Both the position numbers and the translations under genes were made by a program. The notes beneath the pieces were generated by a model that saw only the letters and a list, made by a program, of their open reading frames with translations, did no database searches and was not told the DNA's origin. From positions 2,572,384 through 2,636,383 of the forward strand of contig NZ_CP009268.1 in NCBI RefSeq assembly GCF_000807255.1: a stretch of DNA of 64,000 nt, given 5' to 3'. This DNA is from Clostridium pasteurianum DSM 525 = ATCC 6013 (GTDB taxonomy: Bacteria > Bacillota > Clostridia > Clostridiales > Clostridiaceae). The stretch's first letter is position 1. Every line of letters begins with the position of its first letter. Shown piece by piece: positions 25,645-34,208 of the stretch.

Positions 25645-26902
25645 TCACCTTTTCCAAATCAATCATATTATAATCTTGCTCATTCCTGTACTTTTCAAGT
25701 TCCAGCTTTGGATTTTCTACAAAATTAAGAAGTGAAAGAGCTGTCTCTTGAGAAATAACACCTTTTAATTGTGTAATTATTTGAGCAGTAGTAGCCAAAT
25801 CAACAGGGAGGTTTCGAGTAAACTTTATAGATATATCCCTGTAATCAAAATACTTACCTGTTTTCTTTTGCATAAATAAAAAAAAGTTCCTTAGCCTTTG
25901 CTTTAGAACCTTCTCCATTATACTTTCTTTTAATGAGCATCTATTTTCAAGATTAATTAATTTATTTTTTAATGCTAATGATGATGTATTACTAGCCCAG
26001 TTCTCATTAAAATTTACTTGGTCGCTTAAATCGTAGATTTTCTTTTCAATATTATTTAGTTCATTTTGAACAAAAGAATCATTAATTTGCTTTGTAAGAA
26101 AATATACCTTTGCATTTGATGGCACTTGAATTATCCCCATAGATTTCATTTTAGCTAAATCCTCTTCCTCAATAGTTGCCCCTTCAATACAAATATAGCT
26201 ATTTCTAAAATCAGCAATCTCATTCACCAAGTCAGAATTTAAGGCATTATAGGCATCCACCAAAGAAATAATATCTTTAAAGCCACAATGTTTTTCTGCA
26301 TTTGCTTGACAAGTAACAATAGGTACTCTATCAAATATGTGTATATCTTCTCCTAAACTTATTATCTCACTACCTTCCAATCTATAATGATAAATATAAT
26401 TTTGAAAATACACATCAAGGTACTCACTTATATCGAATTTTTTCTTAAAATTATATAGTGCCAGTATAACATTATCATCAACAGTTCCATCCGTTAGTAC
26501 ATAGCAATTAGTTGGATTTAAAACCATTGCACTAAATTCTCCATCAGAGTTTATATATTGAAGCTCATAGCTCTCACCAAATATTTCACTCTGCTTTCTT
26601 AATTCTTGATTATGATGTTTATCCCAATGACTTAAATTTAGGTCAATATAATTAATAGCTTCATCATTATCACTTTTAGAAACATAATTAACTGGCTCTC
26701 CTAAAATATATCCTACTTCATTATCTACAAATTTCTTAGGATATGTAAAAACTAGCTTCATATTGCTTCTTGAATCTTGCATTCTGTAGTTTTTTAAAAT
26801 AGAATGGTTACCTTCGTAGTAGTCTTTATATACTTTTTTTGACTGCTGATTTGTTCTTAATTCCTGTAAACAGTCTTTTATTAGTTGTTCGTTTAATTCC
26901 AA
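25625..26902 (-). CDS. portal protein (SPP1 gp6 family)
   Basis: 425 aa. Pattern of SPP1-type portals: YYEGNHSILKNYRMQDSRSNMK, KKFVDNEVGYILGEPVNY near the start, IPIVTCQAN-like IFDRVPIVTCQAN in the middle, and SGIALK-like SSLALKNKL near 305. It forms the dodecameric DNA gate. Upstream lies the HEPN/SecB-like cassette, which separates it from the terminase, where it would normally be adjacent. Confidence 0.9.
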   Translation of the reverse strand: MELNEQLIKDCLQELRTNQQSKKVYKDYYEGNHSILKNYRMQDSRSNMKLVFTYPKKFVDNEVGYILGEPVNYVSKSDNDEAINYIDLNLSHWDKHHNQELRKQSEIFGESYELQYINSDGEFSAMVLNPTNCYVLTDGTVDDNVILALYNFKKKFDISEYLDVYFQNYIYHYRLEGSEIISLGEDIHIFDRVPIVTCQANAEKHCGFKDIISLVDAYNALNSDLVNEIADFRNSYICIEGATIEEEDLAKMKSMGIIQVPSNAKVYFLTKQINDSFVQNELNNIEKKIYDLSDQVNFNENWASNTSSLALKNKLINLENRCSLKESIMEKVLKQRLRNFFLFMQKKTGKYFDYRDISIKFTRNLPVDLATTAQIITQLKGVISQETALSLLNFVENPKLELEKYRNEQDYNMIDLEKVNDNGGQ

Positions 26903-26963
26903 ATTAACACTTCCTTCTTAAAAATTCACATAAAAAAAAGACTTAAATCAGTCTTTTCCATTT

Positions 26964-27383
26964 TTAAATATTATTTTCTACATTTTTAGTTAATGCTATT
27001 ATATTTATTGGTGGTAATAGTATAGGATTAATTCCAGATTTTTGCGTAACACTTGTAATATGTTCTCTTATATATGGAAACATAATTGCTGGAGAATTAT
27101 GCTCCATAAAATTCTTTATATCCATATTTTCTTCTCCATCCACAACTGAAAAAATCCCGACAAAAGTAAATTCAAATTTTAAAACTTCTTCATTTTCATT
27201 TGATAAACATATTAAATTAGTTTTCAATTCATTTGAAAATGAACTATTTAGACTATTTAAAACCATACTAAAATTAAGATCTATTTTTAACTTATCTGGC
27301 ATAGAAGGCACTCTATAAAAGCTTTCTTTAGATAATAAAATACCATCAAAACTAATTCCTGGCTGTTTATCTTTATCCATCAT
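26964..27383 (-). CDS. SecB-like chaperone of a candidate toxin-antitoxin-chaperone cassette
   Basis: 139 aa. The C-terminal half matches the SecB fold: FEFTFVGIFSV, an acidic linker, then SPAIMFPYIREHITSVTQKSG (residues about 98-118) and LLPPINIIAL (122-131), the most conserved SecB motifs. Gram-positive bacteria do not use SecB for export. SecB-like proteins outside that setting are known as chaperones that protect or fold the antitoxin in TAC systems. It starts within the stop of the middle gene (ATGATGG, GGAGGTG upstream), so translation is coupled. Confidence 0.8.
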   Translation of the reverse strand: MMDKDKQPGISFDGILLSKESFYRVPSMPDKLKIDLNFSMVLNSLNSSFSNELKTNLICLSNENEEVLKFEFTFVGIFSVVDGEENMDIKNFMEHNSPAIMFPYIREHITSVTQKSGINPILLPPINIIALTKNVENNI

Positions 27384-27847
27384 GCAGCTGGCACCTCCAA
27401 TATTTCCACATTTGTATTTATTTTTTTACTCATTATACATTCTTGCTGTGGCAAATTTATTTTAAAATTTTTATTAATATTTTCTAATTCAGAGTCAATC
27501 TTAATATTATAGTTTTGATTATCAATAGCATTTTCAAAACTCAATTTTAAATTATAAGATTGAGTTTCTACATGTTGTAAAGTATTATATATCTTTTTTA
27601 CTTCCATTGCTTTATCATTTCTGTATGATATTGAAATATTAAAAATATCATTTTCAAAAAAACATAATCTTATGCCTTTTCCTATAACCTTCTTAAAATT
27701 GTGATCATCGAACTTTACATAGTCGTGCCATAAATTAAACATATCTTCTTTTTCATTATATTCATATCCTATCTCTATCTTAACTTTTAATTCAGATTTT
27801 ACCAAAGAAATAAATTCACAAATTTTATCTAAAATATAATTATTCAT
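27380..27847 (-). CDS. middle gene of the HEPN/SecB-like cassette (putative antitoxin)
   Basis: 155 aa from ATG 27847, chosen because AGGAG lies 8 bases upstream; an earlier frame overlaps the HEPN stop. N-terminal helical, then beta-rich (YVKFDDHNFKKVIGKGIRLCFF, YNLKLSFENAIDN). No family recognised. Its place between a HEPN gene and a SecB-like gene, and its coupling to both, make it the candidate antitoxin or client of the chaperone. That role is inference. Confidence 0.55.
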   Translation of the reverse strand: MNNYILDKICEFISLVKSELKVKIEIGYEYNEKEDMFNLWHDYVKFDDHNFKKVIGKGIRLCFFENDIFNISISYRNDKAMEVKKIYNTLQHVETQSYNLKLSFENAIDNQNYNIKIDSELENINKNFKINLPQQECIMSKKINTNVEILEVPAA

Positions 27848-27852
27848 ACATT

Positions 27853-28272
27853 TCACTCCTGACACATTATTTTTTCATTTATAGTTTTATAACACGGTTC
27901 ATACTTTTTCATAAATTCATTTATAAAATCTTCTTCTTTTATAAATCTATTTTTATAATCCGCATCCTGCCTCCATCTTTTTAAATCTTGCAATACCATC
28001 AAATCGGCAATATTCTCGTCCGTTAATATATTTTTACATCTTTTGTTTTTATGAATAAATATATTGAATTTTTTAATCGTATATGCATGAGGTGCTTCAT
28101 AGCTTGGAATTATAAAGTTTTTATTACTACTATACATAATATAATCAATAAGTTGAAATAGTGAATAATAGTATCTACTCACAGCAACATCATAGTATTT
28201 TCTTTGTTGAGCTAAATTAGCAATTTCATAGTTTTGATTTGACTTAATTTTTAAATTTATATGTACATCCAT
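27853..28272 (-). CDS. HEPN-domain protein (candidate toxin)
   Basis: 139 aa. HEPN pattern: an N-terminal helix with AQQRKYYDVAVSRYYYSLFQLIDY (A..R.YY..F), a middle YTIKKFNIF helix and the third helix LQDLKRWRQDADYKNRF, where R-x-x-A-DY replaces the R-x4-H seen in active RNases of this superfamily. HEPN proteins are frequent RNase toxins. Whether this one is catalytic is uncertain. It is first in a three-gene unit with its own promoter, inserted between terL and the portal gene. Confidence 0.72.
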   Translation of the reverse strand: MDVHINLKIKSNQNYEIANLAQQRKYYDVAVSRYYYSLFQLIDYIMYSSNKNFIIPSYEAPHAYTIKKFNIFIHKNKRCKNILTDENIADLMVLQDLKRWRQDADYKNRFIKEEDFINEFMKKYEPCYKTINEKIMCQE

Positions 28273-28302
28273 ATTATCACCTTATGTTTCATTCTTAATA
28301 CC

Positions 28303-28314
28303 ACATATATATGT
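28303..28314. promoter_or_regulatory. operator candidate of the HEPN/SecB-like cassette
   Basis: The perfect 12-bp palindrome ACATATATATGT lies right downstream of the -10 box and before the ribosome-binding site of the first gene, where an autorepressor of a toxin-antitoxin operon would bind. Confidence 0.45.
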
Positions 28315-28316
28315 AT

Positions 28317-28344
28317 ATTATAACATAATGATTGATGCTTTCAA
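28317..28344 (-). promoter_or_regulatory. sigma-A promoter of the HEPN/SecB-like cassette
   Basis: Minus strand TTGAAA (28339-28344), 16-base spacer, TATAAT (28317-28322), close to consensus. It starts within the terL stop region and drives the three-gene cassette independently of phage late transcription, so expression in the lysogen is likely. Confidence 0.75.
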
Positions 28345-29811
28345 TTAAAATAATAACCTTCTATCAAAGAACTTCAACTTCTTCATTCCCTGCAATAACT
28401 GAACTGCTCCATATAAACTATCCGGAGCATCATCATGTTTAGCAAATTTGTTATAATCCTTAACTTGGTTATTGTAAGCCCTATTATCTGCATTGAATAA
28501 AATATGTCCTTTTTTGATTTCTGGTTCAAGACTTATTATTCTTTCATGTTTTTTACCTTTGCTATTTACACTTTCAACTGGTATATAAATTTTATTCTTC
28601 CATAGTTCTTCCTCAAATTTCTGCTTCATATAGGATTGTGCCTGTATGGTTTCAAAGCCTATCCTATCTACAGGAAATAATTTTAATTTTTCTACTGCTA
28701 ATGTAAATAAATCATCGGGAAGAAGTTTATTTATACTTCCATCAATAACATATTTTTGATTAGTTTTTTTATGCTTCCCTATGACTGTTATAGCTGAATA
28801 GTCATTTCTCTTTCCATTTTTAATAGCAGGGTCAATATATACAACAACCTCCATTTCTTCAAAGTTAGGTAGTCTATCCCAATAACTAATATTTTGAAAT
28901 ATATAATCATCTGTGCTTCTTGGATTATTTTGAAGTTCCTTATGAAAAGAATTCTCTCCCATAGCTTGTTTTTTACACATTAAATAATAATAATCTAAGT
29001 ATTCATCCCATAGGATTTCTGTACCCTTTAACATTTCCTCTTTATTGGCATAAAAAAAAGATAGAGCTGTTTTAATTCTATCTTCATCCTGTAAATTATT
29101 ATATTTTGTTTCCCACTCTGCCCATAAATCATCTCTTTCAGCAAAGCTTATTACTGCTGCCTTTTTAATACTTCTTACTCCTGGAATTTTACCTTTAAGC
29201 ATTTCAGACATTAAATCCTCTTCATGAAGAATTGTACCAACTACAAGAATATTAGTATCACGAGTTCCTATAGGAAGCACTACATCTGTAAATGTACTTT
29301 TAACCTGTTCTCTTTTAGCTTCACTTTTAGCAGTATCATCTTTTAAAAGATCATCTAACAGAACCAATGTAGGTCTATGCTGCTTATAATGTATTCCTCT
29401 TAAAGATCCATCAATTCCTCTAATCATAATACAAGAATCAATTCCACCTTTAGTCTTAATCCAAATCTCATTGTTATTCCATCTGTTGCCCTTTCTAATA
29501 CCAAAATCCTCAATAAGCATTTGATTCTCTTCAAACTCTGATTTAATCATATCAAGGAAAGGAACAGCAATTTGCTCTGTGGCTGAAATAATCAATGTAA
29601 ACTGAGATTTATTATAAAGTGTAGAATACAACGGAAATAAAAAAGAGTTAATCGTGCTTTTACCATGTTCCCTTGGTAATCCAAAAGCTTCAATTAACCC
29701 TTTATTGTTTAACATATATTTCAATTCATTAAAAAGCTCCCTGTGGAATTTTCCAAACTGCCTATCAAAGTATTTCGGAAAATAACAGAGAGCAAAGAAT
29801 TCTATATCCAT
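28345..29811 (-). CDS. terL: terminase large subunit
   Basis: 488 aa from the first in-frame ATG. ATPase domain with a Walker A-like GLPREHGKST near 45-54 and acidic Walker B LVLLDDLLKD. The C-terminal RNase H-like nuclease is marked by VVVYIDPAIKNGKRNDYSAI, GFETIQAQ and the final HDDAPDSLYGAV. It pumps DNA into the procapsid. The frame stays open for about 44 more codons upstream, up to an AAGGAG that has no ATG/GTG/TTG at proper distance, so the native N-terminus may be longer and the start damaged or non-canonical. Confidence 0.9.
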   Translation of the reverse strand: MDIEFFALCYFPKYFDRQFGKFHRELFNELKYMLNNKGLIEAFGLPREHGKSTINSFLFPLYSTLYNKSQFTLIISATEQIAVPFLDMIKSEFEENQMLIEDFGIRKGNRWNNNEIWIKTKGGIDSCIMIRGIDGSLRGIHYKQHRPTLVLLDDLLKDDTAKSEAKREQVKSTFTDVVLPIGTRDTNILVVGTILHEEDLMSEMLKGKIPGVRSIKKAAVISFAERDDLWAEWETKYNNLQDEDRIKTALSFFYANKEEMLKGTEILWDEYLDYYYLMCKKQAMGENSFHKELQNNPRSTDDYIFQNISYWDRLPNFEEMEVVVYIDPAIKNGKRNDYSAITVIGKHKKTNQKYVIDGSINKLLPDDLFTLAVEKLKLFPVDRIGFETIQAQSYMKQKFEEELWKNKIYIPVESVNSKGKKHERIISLEPEIKKGHILFNADNRAYNNQVKDYNKFAKHDDAPDSLYGAVQLLQGMKKLKFFDRRLLF

Positions 29812-30064
29812 CTCACCTAATAGCTTACGGAGTTCTGAAAATGAGAATGTTTCTATAAGCTGTTTTATTTTTTGTGGTGAGAAGTATTTTTGTATGTATT
29901 GATGTAATAATTTATTTTGTTGTTGAAATTCTTTATTTATAACGACATCACTCCTTGTATTTTTCTAAATTTCTAAATGTTGATAGACTTACTATTGTAT
30001 ATATTGTAAAATAATTCATATAGATGTATTATAACTTTTATCTTAACAGTTAGGGGATGAAAAA

Positions 30065-31114
30065 ATGAAGAAAACAACTGTCTCTATCTTCAACAACAAA
30101 GGTGGTGTCGGAAAAACTACAATTATTTGGAATTTAGGTATTTCTCTAAGTGAATTAGGTAAAAAGGTATTACTCATAGATTTTGATCCTCAATGTAATC
30201 TTTCAATTGCTACACTTGGAGGTAGTGAATTTGCTGCTTGTTTAAATACTTCTGAAAAATATCCATATGGACAAACTATCCGTTCCTTTGCTCAACCATA
30301 TATACAACAAAATATAATAGGTTCTACTTGCACTCTAAAACCAAAAAGTAACCAAAGAAGAAAGAAAACATTACATATTGTACCTGGTGACTTTTGGCTC
30401 AACAATTTTGCTGATATTTTAAATGTTGGTACTGATGTTATAAGTGGTTCTGGATTATATCGTTTTATGCTTATACACAAACTTGTAGAAGAAATTGAAA
30501 AAAATAATAATTTGGAATATGATTTTGTTCTTATTGATTTACCACCATCATTTAACACTTTGGTTAGAGCAGCACTATACTGTTCTGATTATTTTATGGT
30601 TCCATGCACCCCTGATTTATTTTCTGCATACTGTGTTGGCTTAATTGGCGAAGTACTTCCTGCTTTTATTACTGATTGGGAACAAGGTAAAGATAGGTAT
30701 TTAGCCTCTAACAGATACGATACTATTATTCCTACAAAAGGTCATCCTAAATTCGCTGGTTGGATATTTAATGGATTTGATACTAGAAATAATAAGCCAA
30801 TTGGTGCTGACAAAGCCCAATACGATCAGATTTCAAGTGCAATTCAAGAAAAATTAATTCCTAACTTGAAGAAAATATCTGCATATGCTTGTGTTCCATC
30901 TTTTGTACCATCTGAACCAATTGGAGAAATTGAAGATTTAAATGTTATGGCTCCCGATAGTATTGTTCAAAATACACCTATAAAATATTTAAAATCTGCT
31001 AAACCAACCCGTGATATAGGTAGAGGAACTTGGTCTCAAAATCAAGTTTCCTTAATGAAAAAAACTGAAAAGGAATACGATAAATTAGCAAATTACATGA
31101 TTAATAATTTTTAA
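30065..31114 (+). CDS. ParA/Soj-like ATPase, orphan
   Basis: 349 aa. Deviant Walker A FNNKGGVGKTT at 9-19, switch I DFDPQCNLS near 40, Walker B FVLIDLPPSFN near 160. It belongs to the MinD/ParA superfamily of dimerising ATPases. There is no ParB partner, and it is the only plus-strand gene in the late region, placed between the tyrosine recombinase and terL. It is clearly related to the ParA-like protein at 57044-58153. Partition of DNA is not expected of an integrated element; a defence or maintenance role is possible but unproven. Confidence 0.85.
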   Translation: MKKTTVSIFNNKGGVGKTTIIWNLGISLSELGKKVLLIDFDPQCNLSIATLGGSEFAACLNTSEKYPYGQTIRSFAQPYIQQNIIGSTCTLKPKSNQRRKKTLHIVPGDFWLNNFADILNVGTDVISGSGLYRFMLIHKLVEEIEKNNNLEYDFVLIDLPPSFNTLVRAALYCSDYFMVPCTPDLFSAYCVGLIGEVLPAFITDWEQGKDRYLASNRYDTIIPTKGHPKFAGWIFNGFDTRNNKPIGADKAQYDQISSAIQEKLIPNLKKISAYACVPSFVPSEPIGEIEDLNVMAPDSIVQNTPIKYLKSAKPTRDIGRGTWSQNQVSLMKKTEKEYDKLANYMINNF

Positions 31115-31143
31115 TGTATTAATAGAGAGATTTGTATATAATA

Positions 31144-31989
31144 TTATTCCAATCTCTCTAGAGCTGCACTTATATCCCTCTCTGTAGTTAAAGTATATCG
31201 ATTAGTAGTCTGGACATTTTCATGTCCAAGAATCTGCTGAATTGTAGTAATTGGATTCCCTTGTTTTATTAAATTATACCCAAGTGTATGCCTAGCCATA
31301 TGTGGCGTTACCTTTACTCCTGCTCTATTTCCATACTTCTCTAATATTAAATTTACAGCATTTCTTTTTAATTTACCTCTCTGCCCTATTAACAAATATC
31401 TACTTTCATCATTCCTTCTTACTGCTAAATAATCAGTTATTGCTTTCCTTCCAGCCTTATTTAAAGGAACTGTTCTTTTAGCTTCTCCTTTCCCTATTAC
31501 AGTAAGAGAACCTTTCCTATCGCTGATTTGTATATCAGAAAGCTTTATATTTATAAGTTCTGAAACTCTAATCCCTGTATTTATAAGAATCTCAAATATA
31601 CAAATATGAAACAGATTTTTTGCTTTATGTATTTCTGCTCTAATCTTCCATAACTGTCTCTCATCTAATCCCTTATACTGCTTAGCATCTTTATCTTTGT
31701 ATTGTTCAACTTTTAATTCTTCATTTATAAAACCTTTTTGATACATATATTTATAGAAGGAATTTACTGAAGCCAACTTTCTATTTATTGTAGTTATTGA
31801 AGCTTCAGTGCCTTTTTGAAATTTCTTAAAATGTATCAAAAATATCTGTGGCACTTCCCGCAACCCATCACTGCTGTAAATAGAAAGCCACCCCTCAAAC
31901 TCCTTTATGTCTCTTAAATAACAGCTTATTGTATTGTTACTTTTATCTCTTTCTTTAAGCCAATCCTCAAAGCCTTTAATATAATCCAA
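31144..31989 (-). CDS. tyrosine recombinase (XerC/D-like)
   Basis: 281 aa from a TTG at 31989 with GAAGGTGG upstream; the longer frame to 32022 lacks a ribosome-binding site. N-terminal SAM-like core-binding domain (YLRDIKEFEGWL), then the catalytic set: Arg in NTGIRVSELIN, HMARHTLGYNLI (H-x-x-R), and LGH...NRYT with the nucleophilic Tyr. It could be the enzyme that used the tRNA-Leu site, but it lies in the middle of the element, nearly 30 kb from either att repeat. It separates the terS and terL genes together with the ParA-like gene. Confidence 0.9.
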   Translation of the reverse strand: MDYIKGFEDWLKERDKSNNTISCYLRDIKEFEGWLSIYSSDGLREVPQIFLIHFKKFQKGTEASITTINRKLASVNSFYKYMYQKGFINEELKVEQYKDKDAKQYKGLDERQLWKIRAEIHKAKNLFHICIFEILINTGIRVSELINIKLSDIQISDRKGSLTVIGKGEAKRTVPLNKAGRKAITDYLAVRRNDESRYLLIGQRGKLKRNAVNLILEKYGNRAGVKVTPHMARHTLGYNLIKQGNPITTIQQILGHENVQTTNRYTLTTERDISAALERLE

Positions 31990-32173
31990 AATAAAAACAC
32001 CACCTTCAATATCATTTGTCACATGATAACTCTAGTGGTGTCCACATTCAAGACAATAAGTAAAGACATAACAATCATTATGCAGTCAGTTTGCAAGATA
32101 TGCTGACGGTGTTAAGCCATTCATAGCAATGGTTTTAAGGTTTATCTATAAAAAAACTGGATACATAATATTT

Positions 32174-32881
32174 TTATGCTTCGCTATCTTCTCCACCTAC
32201 ATCGGTGGTTTCCTCTGAAACTTCATAATCGGCAGGGACTTCATTTTCATTTATCATATCTAAGAAAAGCTTTTTTCTTTCCTCTTCCTGAGCCTTTGTA
32301 TCAAGTATTATTTCTCTTCTATCACTCCACAACTCAGGTCTTCTGTTCTTTAACCAAAAGGCTTGAGCAGTTGGATTAGGAGGCATATATTTTTTAGTTT
32401 TCTCAATCCTTGTTCTTTTCTTTCCATTTTTATCTTCTTCAATAACTGTTTTTATTTCTTCATATTCATAACCAAGGGCTGTTTTAAGAAGAGCATTTTC
32501 GACTTTTGTATCCATGACAGATTTTGATGCTTGGACTAACTCCTTTAGAATTGGATGCTTATTTTGATATTCATACCATGTGCTTTCTTGTACATCCAAT
32601 CGTTGGCAAATAATATCATTTGTCACTCCTTCCTCACACCACTTCTGTATGTCCTTAAGATTAGGTAATATATGCGTTTCCCATTTACTGGGTCTTGCTA
32701 TAATTTTGGATAATTCTGAATGTTTCTTTTTATAATCTCCAAGAGTCCATACATGTATATTAAGATTTTCAGCAATTTCTTCATCTGTAAGTCCATCTGT
32801 AACCCATTGTTTTATTTCATCAAGTTTAGGTTTAACATTGGTTTCATACTTGGTTAAAGCCTTTCTATTATTTTTCATCAC
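32174..32881 (-). CDS. terS: terminase small subunit
   Basis: 235 aa. Two helix-turn-helix-like repeats at the N-terminus (GLTDEEIAENLNIHVWTLGDY and GVTNDIICQRLDVQESTWYEY, about 60 residues apart), then NALLKTALGYEYEE and MPPNPTAQAFWLKNRRPELWSDR, a strong signature of Firmicute phage small terminases. It recognises the packaging site. It is split from terL by a 2.3-kb insertion-like segment. The 150 bases after it contain a small hairpin (GCCATT/AATGGT) but no gene. Confidence 0.92.
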   Translation of the reverse strand: MMKNNRKALTKYETNVKPKLDEIKQWVTDGLTDEEIAENLNIHVWTLGDYKKKHSELSKIIARPSKWETHILPNLKDIQKWCEEGVTNDIICQRLDVQESTWYEYQNKHPILKELVQASKSVMDTKVENALLKTALGYEYEEIKTVIEEDKNGKKRTRIEKTKKYMPPNPTAQAFWLKNRRPELWSDRREIILDTKAQEEERKKLFLDMINENEVPADYEVSEETTDVGGEDSEA

Positions 32882-32930
32882 CTCACCTCCAATTAAAAAA
32901 GCATCAGTACTAACCTGATACTTTTATAAA

Positions 32931-33593
32931 TTATAATTTATTTATATACTTATTTATTTCTTCAAGAAATTTATGTTCAGCCTCATCTTTCAACTTATTA
33001 AACATATCATTTTTAGTTAATTTATAAAGAACAATATTTTGTTCACTTCTTACAGCATTTTCAACAACTAACACATAAACCATAATATCATCTATTTCTA
33101 AAGTATCAACTAAATTTTCAATTTCATCATTAAATGAATTTATAGCAATTTTGTCATCCTGAAAATATAATCTTGAAAATGCATTTGTTCCTTTAAATCT
33201 GTGTCCTATTAAAATATTATCTGGAAATTCTAAAACTGGATCTTCATACTCTTTTCTTTTGCTATTTATTTTATAATTTGGTTCTACAATTTCTAATAAA
33301 TATATAAATGGTGCAATATTATAATAGTTTTCTTGGTGGTACTCTTTTAACATTTCTTTTAATTGATATTGTTCTCTGCCTTTTTTGTCGGCTATATCAT
33401 AAAATATATCTTGAGAAATCTTTTCTTGTATAATATACTTTTTAACTTCAATTACTTTTTCTTTAATACACCAATAAATTAATGATTTATATTCATCTTT
33501 ATGTATAGATCCTCTATCATCATTATACAACACATGATAATCAAAATTATCTTCTAGCTTTAATTCTTTCTTTAATATACTTTCTATACCCAT
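32931..33593 (-). CDS. hypothetical protein
   Basis: 220 aa, no recognised family. Acidic, mixed alpha/beta: IESILKKELKLEDNFDYHVL, a central EFPDNILIGHRFKGTNAFSRLYF and LEIDDIMVYVLVVENAVRSEQNIVLYKL. Stand-alone gene between terS and the GGCT gene, with its own ribosome-binding site (AAGGGG). More AT-rich than its neighbours, so perhaps a moron. Confidence 0.5.
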   Translation of the reverse strand: MGIESILKKELKLEDNFDYHVLYNDDRGSIHKDEYKSLIYWCIKEKVIEVKKYIIQEKISQDIFYDIADKKGREQYQLKEMLKEYHQENYYNIAPFIYLLEIVEPNYKINSKRKEYEDPVLEFPDNILIGHRFKGTNAFSRLYFQDDKIAINSFNDEIENLVDTLEIDDIMVYVLVVENAVRSEQNIVLYKLTKNDMFNKLKDEAEHKFLEEINKYINKL

Positions 33594-33715
33594 AAAACCA
33601 TCCCCTTCTACTGATAATTTTATACCAATAAAAGGATAACTACAATATAAAAAGAACCCTTTTTACAGAGTTCTCTCAACAAAAACACATTCATACTAAT
33701 TCATAAATCAATCAT

Positions 33716-34138
33716 TTAACCTTTCAAAAATCCATCTAAAATCCCAACATCAATTCCATTATCAATATATCCCTGTTTTATAATTTCATAATACCTTTGA
33801 CTTGGTTTTTCAATAGCCTTACCATTCATAATATAAACCATAGCTTCTACTTCTTCACCATCGAGAATAGCTTTTATATTTTCCTTTCTATAAAGCCGAG
33901 GATAACCTTCATATCTATCTAGTGCCTTTTCATCAGAAGGTTCTATCTCCCATATAACCACCGGAACTTCTTTATTTTCAACAGGCTCGATTGTTGCATA
34001 AGCATTGCCTTTGTTTCCCCTAAAAACTAGATTCCAACCAATTATACTACCTGCTCCTTTTACCTTTGCTGTTGGGCATCTATATGCCATTTGTTCAAGA
34101 TTCATATTGCTTCCATAAGCTATATAAAGTTTATTCAT
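33716..34138 (-). CDS. gamma-glutamylcyclotransferase-like protein (AIG2/GGCT fold)
   Basis: 140 aa. The N-terminal LYIAYGSNMNLEQMAYRCP is the substrate-binding YGSN motif of the family. The catalytic Glu is in LDRYEGYPRLYRKE, and VMVYIM is a core strand. It would release 5-oxoproline from gamma-glutamyl amines or peptides. It sits 70 bases from an amidoligase gene; this pair is a known phage module thought to make and break amide or peptide modifications. Confidence 0.9.
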   Translation of the reverse strand: MNKLYIAYGSNMNLEQMAYRCPTAKVKGAGSIIGWNLVFRGNKGNAYATIEPVENKEVPVVIWEIEPSDEKALDRYEGYPRLYRKENIKAILDGEEVEAMVYIMNGKAIEKPSQRYYEIIKQGYIDNGIDVGILDGFLKG

Positions 34139-34208
34139 TGAAAATTTCTCCTCTCACATTTTAGGATTAGAGGGTGGGGTATTATTTTCACCCTCTTTAC
34201 CTATTTCT

